Numbered from the stretch's first letter, positions 11,901-17,606 are shown. The stretch is DNA of 36,911 nucleotides from Halobacteriovoraceae bacterium (GCA_002715375.1 PAZA01000055.1:1-36911); one strand, 5' to 3'. A program made the numbers and translations. Notes: generated from the letters alone by a model not told the origin.

Positions 11901-12769
11901 ACACAAGGTTGCCTTATCCTAATGAGTTATCTTCATCTAGTGCACCTGCCGACCTGTTCCTGTGGCTTGACCCTACTTTACCTTTGGACTCAAATATCGA
12001 GGTGACTGGGGAAGATAATGAAGTTCTTATTCTTAATGATAGGTCTTCTAAAGAAAACCATTTTGAAATCGCGGATGAAGATGGATTTCTCTATAAGGTT
12101 AATGGAACTGGAGTGAATGAAAAAAATACTCTCTATAGTGAGGATCAGACTAAGTTTAGGCGGCTTCGAAGTTCAACCTCTAAGGAGAGCTTCAAGTTCC
12201 TTCATAATAATTCAACAAACTATACGATGGCCATTTTTGTGAAGTCGGATTGTGAAAGCCGTTTTTGCGCTCTTTTAGGGAATAGTCACAAGTCTTCCTC
12301 ACAAACGAAAGGGTTTGTTTTAGGCTTTGAGGGTCATAGTACTGCCAATGCTGGTCAACTATGGTTTAGAATTACTAATGGTACAAGTTCTCTTATTAAC
12401 TCCAAAACGAAAAAAGGGGTCATCAAAAAAGGTAAGTCATCCTTTATTCTTATAGAGTTTGATAAGTCTAAATCCTTAAGACCTGTTTCAATTTACTCAA
12501 ACAATACTCTTAAGGAAGTTCCTGCCAACAGCGTAAGGCTTGAAAATAAATCATTTTCAAATGATGATCCAAATCATCACGTCTTTTTAGGGGGAGAACC
12601 AAAGTCGATGAAAAATGGTAAGTGTGTAAATTGCTATTCTAACTCAAAAGCCAGGTCTTTTAAAGGCCATATTGGTGATGTTATTATCTTTAAAAATTTA
12701 CTAACCGATGATCAGAAAGCTGACCTTTTTGACTTCATGAAAGTGAAGTGGGGGATTGAGAATAAATAA
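206..12769 (+). CDS. Giant multi-domain surface/adhesin-like protein, 5'-truncated
   Basis: A frame of 4187 codons from a TTG at 206; no ATG occurs before 482. Domains in order (residues from 206): He_PIG/cadherin-like Ig repeats to about 930; an Ig-like module to 1034; four IPT/TIG domains (about 1035-1123, 1366-1449, 1702-1787, 2316-2401), each followed by a LamG/concanavalin-like domain that opens with LWLD-type residues and closes with a KKW motif; Ig-like modules 2756-2940; three He_PIG repeats 2940-3276; a LamG of another type 3369-3594; Ig-like modules 3694-3902; a last LamG 3912-4187. Paired Cys in most modules suggest an exported, oxidised protein, probably binding carbohydrate or protein on the surface. 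No signal peptide, ribosome binding site or C-terminal anchor is visible. Repeat-coding sequence already begins at 110, so the N-terminus is missing and the gene may be a fragment or pseudogene. Domain calls come from sequence pattern; the ligand is unknown. Confidence 0.85.
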   Translation: MDGNQNCSTIRGISFDSINGKLNWKPDFFQSGNYEFTIVASDGGKINNDKNETVESKDSKTFLIKVNNSNRPPVLATIEDKVINENEKLENVMAEDKSSLDKLIKLIRPGRTIKSSNEDIDLQKLNFECLVRGPPTKGKISSYVDCKDSFRGITFNKTTGELNWVTDYFLAGSYSFKIIAEDNDPLDPKTDEKEFSVTINNVNRAPKLIEVANQSVDENKNIQTIDLSDISLIKTPNKTKLPDQDIDIQNISYNCFYDLINDSKVEAKEDCTALKGISFDKNKGILDWIPDFNQSGTYEFKIVGQDNDPNPKSDFKIFSIEVKNVNRPPKLKKINSLTSLEGQPIELINSSDEFTNDDKDIDNEVIKYSCFYDSLIDSIVKESDGNDCLKLSGVSFNSTKGEIKWTPDFNQAGEYEFKIVGTDGGTIVLDNGKITTSRDDSIFNIKIRNVNRAPILSKIKDQSVLEGSPIQTINVETRMSNDLDEDNEKVTYSCEVNKESCLELDISFDAATGKLNWTPAYYEAGNYNFIISATDTNSNNLGKRELGDKKFLPLTTTTDFQIIVGNKNRPPVIGKIDPQTVMENDTLNIDINTDLGDDLDLDGEKVTYQCFYKAENNNKECSSLGIIFNQQNGKLSWKPGYEIASIKSKKVDIALIIKATDEFTKDNIGGAKKETFVKESDTKDLIITVLNSNRPPKLRGLESHIGYVNKTNISFDSLDLNSNEDIDIDGEKIVYQCHYDKLKDGNVSGVNECTSLVGLKFNPIDGQFSWDLKFGQEGDYEFKISASDGGTILKNGKESESVDHKIFTITAENINKAPELVDLASQSQTIKENTSLSEISVKDKNTNTTLDQDNDQISYTCFYDQSIDGSVTNLKQCQSLDGIVFDPLKGTFNWTPKIGQLGNYEFKISGSDGGLIDTQYFTIKVLDGVPPQNPDGWALLNPKNGAISTEVRPLIEGKDIIGEEGTTVNIFLNKLCEGEPIGSELVKEGKFQIKNITFKEDGEDNGKKSFYGQFKDSGGNLSLCSDLGLGYTLLIKPEILSFSHLSSKGEGGINLTIKGKGFSKSGNQVFIGNKACAISNESRSEIVCTVPKSPIGLHMISREDLVVKTSGTNLKYPLHFTYTGSPLLWLDSGKKDSLFSDLECAKTTNEITNKSVKCWKDQSGNDNHAKFVSGQPPELNKGSNKSESFVKFKNSFLRSENVNISREIVPNATVVIVFKPHDSNLKKNAIWGTDNMGWDRFALLNFTENGNKSGISNGSDGLVDILTLKNAEFKSFITTMRTEEENQSTVYINGWQSNKGFTESKGNPSHNYFDIGSIGHDPQEFKGNIDVKEVLVFKKALTDRERISLDSYLAKKWNHKLQNIKPILWPRLVKGQGGSNLFLYGSFNKSGNKIKIGGSDCPIITEDEGQIVCTIPKNGKGIENISDQDVLISSPSKTPQLIKNALTYIGNPTLWLDGDDGRTVDLVKENGKILVNSWVDKSASKREASILSNKPTFKPQDFSGRSLISFNGIKNNDDGDFFQLESTTWNDVANVKDGQSTIFFVGRPTGNGPPPPYDRGYNTSGIIGDKEAWFGLYFDDLGFRAGIDGTMCDNCKKAPRVSVPLDSFYLATLKHGNNELSLNVDGLINPMGFDKRTVGKVPQDGGRDKIYIGKGRDQYNNKYKGDMGEIILYNRSLTEKELRLVQKTLKKKWSFKDYPTLTSIKPNMGLSKGGDEITIKGSNFSDFGNIVTIGGTNCQILTETKSEITCKIPANPEGTTKVSTFNVVVKKPQGDPVEFKNGFTYIGQSKLWLDASDTGTVSVDNERVTQWRDKSGNNNHMSPLSSNGSVIFKGDQTGNYMQFGGGSLTNDGARNILKDDQKEHGLFIVLESFSDTGDWTNPLSFIRSSGTDGYRLETNNKKSWNFFGSHIPPTNINSFSFTNTHIVEVMTDSRGFSIVQNNKMLQQGKYEIFKNKLDEKMCLDGSDSSGAIKFKSCHEGEEQGWNSDVKAGGSFFTIKSVSQLGKCWSFLGGKLSLKDCNGKDEQLFKVSQSNPSLLTPKTTMVYENVCTREVLDFGNDNNCLSWENTPRCKKRNNTCIRRYSSGSSNCESWRTTSICNKRYTSGGKSYCDSGQWEYSVRNKWKRKLNNNERRRCWRWRWRCYTGCGYFDGWAKYDDYCISANNSRCLRYKCRERKRECSRYKCSEYKCVEFYKACSIYGNKCVQTKQVVKSEKCLQVSSNGNINAVNCNGNPTEFKFSETTSSQYGATDIEKFRTGGLKIGLSFNLGSRYKGSRFWKGKIREVLIFDKALSFGQRMGIRNSLSKKWNIQMTNDNPTISSFMPKAFSGNGGETLTIKGNNFSSSGNIVKVGGDVCSIISESTETIQCNIPKNKNPSAVAKMDLEVINSLKRKVQLNQSLYSLGNVQWWMDADSEKTMELKGTSKIARWKDRSSNKNDARDPIDFLRPLFRKNNPENKRCASMYLHSNYKGTQWKFCVGEDPVPKGGWQNQISSYKIPKDVNVKFCRDDGVCKTKTNQNSNWINSGLGNGWNDRVTSLEVTAKVKPPQDHKGEALPELIKVGDRNVVKFDGVDDSLLVGEKAIMGVQTATEADIFIFARNSFNPKTSILSANPLRSNNRLNIHFPWGTDSSGKANAMFDFGKFSNSGRILAPMKASKGLFYRWNFTSSKSSKTMKVYRQDELISSKTNVNNNQYTHQSYDSIFEGVYLGKHMDAGINYPWKGEIGEFIIYNRVLSDSERKVVREYLDQKWEMEETNTPSELSLSGGLSSPSQNSSPKVMVKGVGFDDNVILYNDPGCFQKMGEAIANEGTAEISLTNLPEGHYNFYAKSINSKGQASPCTIDSLLYIIDSTPPNVSQFDFPFMTKDKKIPVKAFDCFDGVKVSGWQITEDSTKPVNWLLTKPNFYELNRGAGDYKLYGWCRDEAGNISSSKMASVTYNLAPELQEISDNFVKENEPLTQIDANDKSGGDQTSIGQMISYECFYDLLPDNNVQNLTACSVLSGVGFSPMTGVLDWSPNFNQSGPYEIKIVGTASGFSDSKIFKINVEDKNRPPKLSDISDLVAYENEEMSLIDINDESGSDKDSDGEMISYTCQFSRTEETVTSATSNPCTKAVGLTFERLTGVMKWKPALDSSGTWYFKVTGTDGKDNDNIFFSIDVNDLNLSPELAPVKSATIDSGTSVKIDVNDKHTKEDKDRDGEVVAYSCFFDSVVDGKVSEFNACKNDELEGLSFDKNKGLFEWNAPLKTSGKYEFRVRGQDSRLGKFDDVLFTVTVNDKMKPEKVILEPESKTFSEDFDISIKGGKDSNFKEFRYVLNGAPPVNCTKGTVLESGNKISIKAPGKKTISIIACDKAGNASDPTIETYQYSFKDDSLFAHYKFDESAGSSVNDSTGKAGRKGVLNDSSKWFKDDIRGHVLSFDDTSVEFKENDRNNFLTQEFQARTISMWVKPKDTHKKDSFQVIYDEGGNVKGVSLVIQNGQFIAGVYNYSTSSTKVDDKVSWSFDSDGINKWYHVVITFDGLEKVLKLFVNGKLKDEKKTAIKVVEYHPGERGLGKVFGDTAMGTKGASYRGLLDDLRFYSKALDDASINSLFNESTGGVPMVPKALGKIEPTHIRPNVLSVIKVKYTDQNKDKALSCSVFDLEEDYFTLEKACQCDNEGTCFFEVMGKGEDRSGAFKYTIRDADGESEKASASLSIDQTPPEMPSDFSLDPNLKPTFNEKRPKIIVKSLSAGDKVLLFQDDETCGPSKEVGKSQGSIGGQVDVRPSLDKALKEEGSYTYYIKVKDIAGNESACSNLSVAYNLDLTPPEAPSKIMLEDNISSIDIFKRPQVRVQGVMANQKVKLYRDKECSIEVAEAESIGNEVLIEMGDYKEDLPPGDLNLFAKALSDSGNLSACSASGVAYTRLPYPNELSSSSAPADLFLWLDPTLPLDSNIEVTGEDNEVLILNDRSSKENHFEIADEDGFLYKVNGTGVNEKNTLYSEDQTKFRRLRSSTSKESFKFLHNNSTNYTMAIFVKSDCESRFCALLGNSHKSSSQTKGFVLGFEGHSTANAGQLWFRITNGTSSLINSKTKKGVIKKGKSSFILIEFDKSKSLRPVSIYSNNTLKEVPANSVRLENKSFSNDDPNHHVFLGGEPKSMKNGKCVNCYSNSKARSFKGHIGDVIIFKNLLTDDQKADLFDFMKVKWGIENK
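6055..6945 (+). other. Ricin-type trefoil segments interrupted by a Cys/Arg-rich block (inside LamG 3)
   Basis: Within the third LamG domain, about 6055-6310 reads as two ricin-B-like segments (MCLDG..., then GKCWSFLGGKLSLKDC). A third similar segment (KCLQVSSNG...) appears only at 6850-6930. Between them, 6340-6840 encodes about 165 residues very rich in Cys and Arg, with spaced C-x-x-[WY] motifs and a local RRRCWRWRWRC stretch. The surrounding protein is Lys-rich and Arg-poor, so this block differs in composition. The frame stays open throughout. The function of the block is unknown. Confidence 0.55.
7575..7835 (+). other. Beta/gamma-crystallin-like insertion (inside LamG 4)
   Basis: About 87 residues starting CASMYLHSNYKG, with a later WQNQISSYKIPK and a closing WNDRVTSLEV, match the pattern of a beta/gamma-crystallin or similar small Greek-key module. 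It interrupts the fourth LamG domain, whose remaining strands resume at about 7860. Members of that family often bind calcium, but the exact calcium motif is not obvious here. Confidence 0.5.
9020..10030 (+). repeat. He_PIG/cadherin-like repeat array 2 (3 units)
   Basis: Three further He_PIG units follow two Ig-like modules. They carry the same YxC plus second Cys and GxxFxxxxGxxxW signatures as array 1. The second and third units have the motifs DKDSDGE and DKDRDGE, the clearest DxDxDGE forms in the protein alongside two in array 1. Their separation from array 1 by about 6 kb of other domains suggests duplication and shuffling inside the gene. Confidence 0.75.
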
Positions 12770-12796
12770 GGCCCTCAAAAAAGTATAGAGGGCCTT
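12768..12796. terminator. Convergent terminator hairpin
   Basis: A perfect 9-bp inverted repeat (AAGGCCCTC at 12768-12776 and GAGGGCCTT at 12788-12796) with an 11-nt loop lies between two convergent genes, overlapping the stop codon of the giant gene. The long U-tract is missing on both sides, so efficiency is uncertain, but position and stem suggest bidirectional termination. Confidence 0.65.
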
Positions 12797-12820
12797 AGTT
12801 ATAGTATAAAAAAGAAAGTC

Positions 12821-13930
12821 TTATTGAATGAGTTTTTCAAGGGCTTTTTCAAGGCCTTCAGGACCAATAACAACTCTTTTATTATTTAGGAAAAAGGTTG
12901 GGGTTGAGTGAACACCAACTTTTGAAAGACGGTCGTTGTTTGCAAGAATAGCCGTTTTGGAGTCTTCACTTGTTAGGCAGGTTTTGAATTTGCCTTCATC
13001 GACACCAACTTCTTTTGCTAATTTCATTGCTGTATTAAAAGCACTTTCTTTTGCATCCTTTGTTTCAGGAGAGGCAAGTCTTTCAAATGTTAGATGATGG
13101 TATTTCCAAAAAAGTCCTTCACTTTGCTTTTGAGCACAGTGAGCACCTCTTATATAAGTACCACTATCCTGATTCGGTCTAAGGGCATAGTTTACCTGAA
13201 CAAATTTTAACTTATCCTTGTACTTTTCAAGAACACTTTTAACTTCCTTGTGAACTTTTTGGCAGTGTGGACACAAATAGTCAGAAGCTTCAATAAGTGT
13301 GAAAGTTGCGTCTTTAGGACCAACGGTTGGGAGACCTTTTAGGTCCATACTTATTTTTGGAGATGAAGGACCTTTTGCCAGAATTTTGAGTCTTCCTGAT
13401 TCCTTAAGCCCTTTTAATTCTTTTTCAAACCAAGAGAAAAGCTTTTGGTTCTTAAGATATCTTGAAAGGTTTGCTTTCATTGTTTCAAGTTTTGAATTAG
13501 GTGGCATTCTGTTTTTATTTTTTTCAAAGAAGTCTTTGATTTCCTGATCAGTTACCTGCATTTGAGGCATAAGATCTTTCATGGGAGGTAGAGGACTTTC
13601 TTTATTGAGGTCTTTTGCTAGAGCAACTCTTAAAGCGAATTCTTCATAGTAACGAAGAGACTTTTGGTGACCATCATTTTTGAGGTCAAAAAGAGTGTGC
13701 TTAAGATTATCCGGAAGTTCTTGAAAAGTGTAAATTCTGTCGTCAATTTTAAGAACTTTTTCTTCCAAGGAATTTGATCCATCAGCTGAACAAGAGCCGA
13801 GTTTTTCCGGACTTTTTAAACTAGTTAGACCTTCTTTTGAAGGTGAACCTGATTTTCCAATTGTCCAACCAAGAGCGAGTCCAATGACAAGCGTAATGGT
13901 GACTGCGATAGGCAACTTTTTATTGTCCAT
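12821..13930 (-). CDS. Membrane-anchored DsbA-like thiol oxidoreductase with SurA-like N-terminal region
   Basis: I place the start at the ATG 13928-13930 (MDNKKLPIAV), which has AGGGA seven bases upstream; the frame runs open further upstream but without a good start. The 369-residue product has one membrane segment (about 6-26) and then a helical region (about 60-190) that resembles the N-terminal part of SurA/parvulin-type chaperones. A DsbA-type thioredoxin domain follows, with CPHC at 220-223, two further Cys, and a cis-Pro TPT near 344. It probably forms or isomerises disulfides in exported proteins. It is convergent to the Cys-rich giant protein gene, a possible substrate (inference). 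The Thioredoxin_4 assignment is firm; the SurA likeness is weaker. Confidence 0.85.
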   Translation of the reverse strand: MDNKKLPIAVTITLVIGLALGWTIGKSGSPSKEGLTSLKSPEKLGSCSADGSNSLEEKVLKIDDRIYTFQELPDNLKHTLFDLKNDGHQKSLRYYEEFALRVALAKDLNKESPLPPMKDLMPQMQVTDQEIKDFFEKNKNRMPPNSKLETMKANLSRYLKNQKLFSWFEKELKGLKESGRLKILAKGPSSPKISMDLKGLPTVGPKDATFTLIEASDYLCPHCQKVHKEVKSVLEKYKDKLKFVQVNYALRPNQDSGTYIRGAHCAQKQSEGLFWKYHHLTFERLASPETKDAKESAFNTAMKLAKEVGVDEGKFKTCLTSEDSKTAILANNDRLSKVGVHSTPTFFLNNKRVVIGPEGLEKALEKLIQ

Positions 13931-14076
13931 TTTATATCCCTTGTGCTTTGCGTTTTTTAAAAAGTTGAAATGGATTTTATTTGATATTTGGCAGACTGGC
14001 AAACTTTTAATTAAAAGGATCCATTTTGTTGATAGGCTAATTGGTCTTTCCACCTTTGAAAATTTTCTAAGGTCTC

Positions 14077-14088
14077 CTTATTAATAAG
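14077..14088. promoter_or_regulatory. 12-bp perfect palindrome upstream of the CFI-box gene
   Basis: CTTATTAATAAG lies between the divergent genes, 14 bases before the ATG at 14103 and next to the ribosome binding site. It could be an operator or only a chance AT-rich palindrome; no second copy was noticed. Confidence 0.25.
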
Positions 14089-14102
14089 CCGACGGGTGGA
14101 TC

Positions 14103-14813
14103 ATGGTTACAAGAGAAGAAGAGGAAGCAAGACAGAAAAGAAGAAGAAGGAAAGCTATCATAGAGCTTTATAAAAAACGCCTTGCTTCTCTCAGAAAAGG
14201 TATGGATTTGTCAAAGAAGGGCAAGCTCAAGGAAGCTTTAGAAAGCTATATCGAATACCTCAACATTCTATCACAGTTCCACGAAGTTCCTGAAAAAAGC
14301 CTTTCGCCCAGGCATTTTGACCACAAAAAAGAGACAACTGAACTGCTTCTTATCAGTCAAGTTTATTGGGATATGGCAAAAATTTATGACAAAAATCCGA
14401 ACCTTTATAAAGAATCCGTTCGCTGTTTGAATCAATTTGTAAAATTCACGGTTGGTTTTAAATACCACTTTGTGAATTCTGAAATGTTGAGGAAATACAT
14501 CAAAAGTAAAGGCTGCAACAATTTGGAGGCCTTTAAGAAAGTCTATTTGGAGATTCGGGAAAAATCTGGCGCCTGCTATGTTTCTAGCTATTGCTTTAGT
14601 GACTTTCACCCAGTAACCAGAGACCTTCGACGGTTTCGGATGGTTTTAAAGGCCTATCCAGCCGGTCAAAAGTTTGTTGATTTTTATTATACCGTTTCTC
14701 CTATCATTGTTTCGTTTTGCCAAAGGAACCCTCTTTTTGGCTTTTTCTTTAAGGCCTTAACATCACCAATCCTCAGAGTTTGTGCTTATTTTGCGAGATG
14801 GCCTTTTTATTGA
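14103..14813 (+). CDS. CFI-box C-terminal domain protein, unknown role
   Basis: A 236-residue protein starting at an ATG preceded by GGGTGG. The first 30 residues are extremely basic and acidic in blocks (RQKRRRRK). Residues about 30-150 look like helical repeats of TPR type. The last 65 residues carry a motif seen in many bacterial proteins: a Cys pair in CYVSSYC, then HPVTRDLRRFR, a GxxFVDFYYxxSP block and a hydrophobic end. This tail is known as the CFI-box C-terminal domain; its function is not known to me. There is no signal peptide. It runs in the same direction as the coiled-coil gene downstream and is divergent from the DsbA-like gene. Confidence 0.75.
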   Translation: MVTREEEEARQKRRRRKAIIELYKKRLASLRKGMDLSKKGKLKEALESYIEYLNILSQFHEVPEKSLSPRHFDHKKETTELLLISQVYWDMAKIYDKNPNLYKESVRCLNQFVKFTVGFKYHFVNSEMLRKYIKSKGCNNLEAFKKVYLEIREKSGACYVSSYCFSDFHPVTRDLRRFRMVLKAYPAGQKFVDFYYTVSPIIVSFCQRNPLFGFFFKALTSPILRVCAYFARWPFY

Positions 14814-14829
14814 GTCAGCTCTTACGACA

Positions 14830-14847
14830 GACTTTAGGGGAAAAGTC
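14830..14847. repeat. Short inverted repeat
   Basis: GACTTT at 14830-14835 pairs with AAAGTC at 14842-14847 around a 6-nt loop. It lies just after the CFI-box gene. There is no T-run, so it is a poor terminator candidate. Confidence 0.3.
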
Positions 14848-14862
14848 CGCCAGTCAAACATT

Positions 14863-14914
14863 TATATCCTGCTATGAGTTATTATGAAGGGTAGGGGCCA
14901 GGTCCCAGGATATA
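14863..14914. repeat. 9-bp inverted repeat upstream of coiled-coil gene
   Basis: TATATCCTG (14863-14871) and CAGGATATA (14906-14914) are exact reverse complements around 34 bases. The interior carries a smaller GGG...CCC pairing. The structure sits 22 bases before the ATG at 14936 and could be a leader RNA hairpin or paired operator sites. Confidence 0.4.
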
Positions 14915-14935
14915 AAATAAAATGAGGGTTTTAGG

Positions 14936-15496
14936 ATGAGACTTTCAAGAAGTGAAACTGTCAGAAAGGAATACATTAAGCAATTAAGTGATCAGCGTAA
15001 AAAGAATCAAAATCAGATAAGGGTGATGAAAAAGGGCTTTAATCAACAAATCGATGATATGAAAAAAAGCCGTGAGGACATTTTAAAAATTAGGAATCGT
15101 GAAAGTTCCAGGCAAATGGAGGAATTGGTTAAAAATTACGAAACGAAGATTGAAGACGTAACCCAGAAAACTCGAGAAGAGCTCATGAGGACAAGGGAGT
15201 CAAAAAATAAGGATATGCAGGCCCAAAGAGAGAAATATACACAAGAAAAGAGGCTTACAAAATTGGCCTTCAAAGATGAGATGGATCTTTTAAGAGATAA
15301 TTATCTTAGAAAAAGTGAACTTAGAGAGCGGGAAATGAAGGAGTTTGTTGAGAGGACCCAAGAGAAGATGAAAGATATTGAACTCCGCGTGGAAGAAGAC
15401 AAGGAAAACCTTGAAAAATATTATGAAGATAAAATGGCGAAACTAAAAGAAGGCTTTGAGGAAGAGATTCGAAGCCTTAAAAAAAGAGCAGACTAA
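14936..15496 (+). CDS. Coiled-coil protein, unknown function
   Basis: A 186-residue protein starting at an ATG after GAGGG. It is almost wholly charged and helical: Lys, Glu, Arg and Asp dominate, with heptad-spaced Leu, Met and Ile from about residue 15 to the end. No signal peptide, membrane segment, Cys, or known domain is visible. It is likely a cytoplasmic rod-like structural or scaffold protein. A leader inverted repeat precedes it. Long coiled coils give misleading similarity hits, so I assign no family. Confidence 0.75.
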   Translation: MRLSRSETVRKEYIKQLSDQRKKNQNQIRVMKKGFNQQIDDMKKSREDILKIRNRESSRQMEELVKNYETKIEDVTQKTREELMRTRESKNKDMQAQREKYTQEKRLTKLAFKDEMDLLRDNYLRKSELREREMKEFVERTQEKMKDIELRVEEDKENLEKYYEDKMAKLKEGFEEEIRSLKKRAD

Positions 15497-15669
15497 CCCC
15501 CTATTCCTTAAAAAGCAGTTATTCAAACTTCCATTCATCTTAAAGGCACCTTTTTGTGAAAAAAGAGAGGTCAATATGTCTATAGTGTGTTAGTCACTGT
15601 GATCGTAGACGAATTTTCAATGTTAGAGGGCAAAAGAGGCCCAATAAATCTCCTTTAGAAGAGCATTTT

Positions 15670-16092
15670 ATGACTATAAAAACCCGTGTAGATGGCCTTG
15701 TTGAAGAGTTTGGAAAATTAACTGATTGGGAAGACCGGTATAAGCATATTATTCAAAAGGGAAAGGGCCTTCCTGAAATGGAAGAGTCTCATAAAGTAGA
15801 AAAGAACCTTGTTAAGGGGTGCCAATCGAAAGTTTGGTTCCACGCCGAATTGAAAGAGGGGAGGGTTTCTCTCCAAGGTGATTCTGACGCTGCTATTGTT
15901 AAGGGGATAGTGGCCTTGCTCCTTTATATTTACTCTGACAGTACTCCAGATGAAATATTGGCCACAAGACCAGACTTTTTAGATGATATTGGACTTAGAG
16001 AGCACCTTTCAATGAGCCGCTCGAATGGCCTTTCTCAAATGTTAAAGCAAATCTCTCTTTACGCGATCGTTTTTAAAAGTCAGTCCAAGTAG
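15670..16092 (+). CDS. sufE: SufE family cysteine desulfuration protein
   Basis: A 140-residue protein of usual SufE length. SufE accepts persulfide sulfur from the cysteine desulfurase SufS and passes it to the SufBCD scaffold for Fe-S cluster assembly. The hallmark VKGCQSKVW is present, and its Cys falls at residue 51, the position of the active Cys in E. coli SufE. The N-terminal DWEDRYKHII and the later SDAAIVKGIVALL are also typical. No sufS or sufBCD lies in the window, so the partner genes are elsewhere. It is followed 53 bases later by hemB in the same direction, so iron-sulfur and haem supply may be co-transcribed. Confidence 0.92.
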   Translation: MTIKTRVDGLVEEFGKLTDWEDRYKHIIQKGKGLPEMEESHKVEKNLVKGCQSKVWFHAELKEGRVSLQGDSDAAIVKGIVALLLYIYSDSTPDEILATRPDFLDDIGLREHLSMSRSNGLSQMLKQISLYAIVFKSQSK

Positions 16093-16145
16093 TTAAAAAA
16101 CTTTGATTATTTTGATTTATAGATTTAGAAAAAGGAATTGAGCTT

Positions 16146-17138
16146 ATGACACTTTACCACCGTCCCCGAAGAAATAGAAAGAATGAAGCTATGCGCTCTC
16201 TTGTAAGGGAACACTCTGTGACCCCTAAAGATCTTATAGCTCCTCTCTTTGTTATCGAGGGAAAGGGCCAACGAGAAGAGATCGCTTCGATGCCTGGGTA
16301 TGCACGCTTAAGCCGAGACCTTATTGTAGAAGAGGCAAGAGAACTTTGGAGGCTAGGTGTTCCCTGTGTTTCTCTATTTCCTGCTCTTTCTGACGACCTT
16401 AAAGATTCTAGAGGAACAGAGTCAACAAACCCTGATGGACTTTATCAACAAACGATTCGCTCTCTAAAAGAGGCCCTGCCTGATATGCTTATTATGACCG
16501 ATGTCGCTTTAGATCCTTACTCTAGTGATGGCCATGATGGGTTAGTGAACCCGGAGACGGGAGAGATTTTAAATGATGAAAGTTTGGATATTTTGGCCAA
16601 AATGGCAGTAAGTCAGGCTAAGGCGGGTAGTGATATCATTGGCCCTAGCGATATGATGGATGGTCGAGTAAGAGCGATTAGGAGGGCCTTAGACGAGGAA
16701 GGTCACTCTCAAACGTCTATTATGTCTTATACGGCTAAATACGCCTCTAGTTTTTATGGCCCATTTAGAGAGGCTTTGGATTCAGCGCCAAAGTCAGGTG
16801 ATAAAAAAACATACCAAATGGACTTTTCAAACTCAAAAGAAGCTGAAAAAGAAGCTCTTTTTGATCAAGAAGAGGGAGCAGATATTTTGATGGTTAAGCC
16901 AGGGCTTCCTTACCTGGATGTCATTGCGAAGTTGAAGCAGATCAGTCACCTTCCTATTGCTGCTTATAATGTAAGCGGTGAATATTCTATGATCAAAGCT
17001 GCCTCTGAGAGGGGATGGCTTGAAGGTGAGAAGGTAATGGTAGAGTCTTTAACAGCTTTTAAAAGGGCCGGAGCAGATATGATCCTGACCTACTTTGCTA
17101 AAGATATGGCCAGACTATATAACTCAGTTGAGTCTTAG
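16146..17138 (+). CDS. hemB: Delta-aminolevulinic acid dehydratase (porphobilinogen synthase)
   Basis: The 330-residue enzyme condenses two 5-aminolevulinate molecules into porphobilinogen in tetrapyrrole synthesis. The Schiff-base Lys are K198 (in MSYTAKYASSFYGPFR) and K251 (in MVKPGLPYLD). The metal-site segment at 119-132 reads DVALDPYSSDGHDG: the three Cys of zinc-type enzymes are replaced by Ala/Asp, so this is a magnesium-type (Asp-rich) HemB. Length and motif order are full. GGAATTGAG precedes the ATG. It lies 53 bases after sufE. Family assignment is very sure; the metal type follows from the motif. Confidence 0.97.
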   Translation: MTLYHRPRRNRKNEAMRSLVREHSVTPKDLIAPLFVIEGKGQREEIASMPGYARLSRDLIVEEARELWRLGVPCVSLFPALSDDLKDSRGTESTNPDGLYQQTIRSLKEALPDMLIMTDVALDPYSSDGHDGLVNPETGEILNDESLDILAKMAVSQAKAGSDIIGPSDMMDGRVRAIRRALDEEGHSQTSIMSYTAKYASSFYGPFREALDSAPKSGDKKTYQMDFSNSKEAEKEALFDQEEGADILMVKPGLPYLDVIAKLKQISHLPIAAYNVSGEYSMIKAASERGWLEGEKVMVESLTAFKRAGADMILTYFAKDMARLYNSVES

Positions 17139-17208
17139 GGCTTCATATAGGGAAGGGGTTTTGTTCGTTTTTATTGAGTTGTCTTGTTTGAGAGGAGCTT
17201 TTGAAGAA

Positions 17209-17376
17209 TTAGAGGTTTTTTATAAGCCCTCTTTGAGAGAGTCTTCTTCTTCTCATGGGGTGCTTTAGTAAGGCTTTTTTTCTTTCCGAATAAACTTTCG
17301 TAAGGCCTTTTAACCCTAGTCCTAACGTAAGAAGGAAAAAGAAAAGAAAGAAATAAGAGGGCCAAGGTAAGAGCAT
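17209..17376 (-). CDS. Possible small membrane protein (55 residues)
   Basis: An ATG at 17374-17376 is preceded at ideal spacing by AAAGGGAG, a strong ribosome binding site. The product opens with a hydrophobic segment (SYFFLFFFLLTLGLGL) followed by a very basic tail with RRRR and many Lys, a single-pass inner-membrane protein with a positive cytoplasmic end. Shape is reminiscent of CcmD-like small proteins near haem genes, but no motif proves this. It overlaps no other gene, is convergent with hemB and divergent from the gene at 17607. The remaining 230 bases to 17606 hold T-rich tracts and no other feature I can support. Confidence 0.45.
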   Translation of the reverse strand: MLLPWPSYFFLFFFLLTLGLGLKGLTKVYSERKKALLKHPMRRRRLSQRGLIKNL

Positions 17377-17606
17377 AAAAACTCCCTTTGAATCTTTAGT
17401 TTTTTGGTCTATATACTCATACTCAACTTTTCGTTAAAAGCCCGAGTTTTGTTAGAGGTTTTTTTTGGAATTTTTATAGGATCTAAAAATTTCAAGGATA
17501 TAGAGGAGCAGTTTTTTTTTCTCGGTTTCCTGAAGTCCATACAAAAGCTAAAATCGAAGCAGGAGTGGGGTTTATAAATTTTATTTAGTAAAGGTTTGAG
17601 GTTTTG

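Noticed and set aside
13931-14053. Extended N-terminus for the DsbA-like gene (to 14053)
   Set aside because: The upstream extension lacks a good start and lies before a clear AGGGA-ATG start whose product begins with a short membrane anchor.
17171-17365. Minus-strand frame of 64 codons beginning with TTG
   Set aside because: No ribosome binding site precedes the TTG. A frame offset by one, with ATG and AAAGGGAG, is better and is reported instead.
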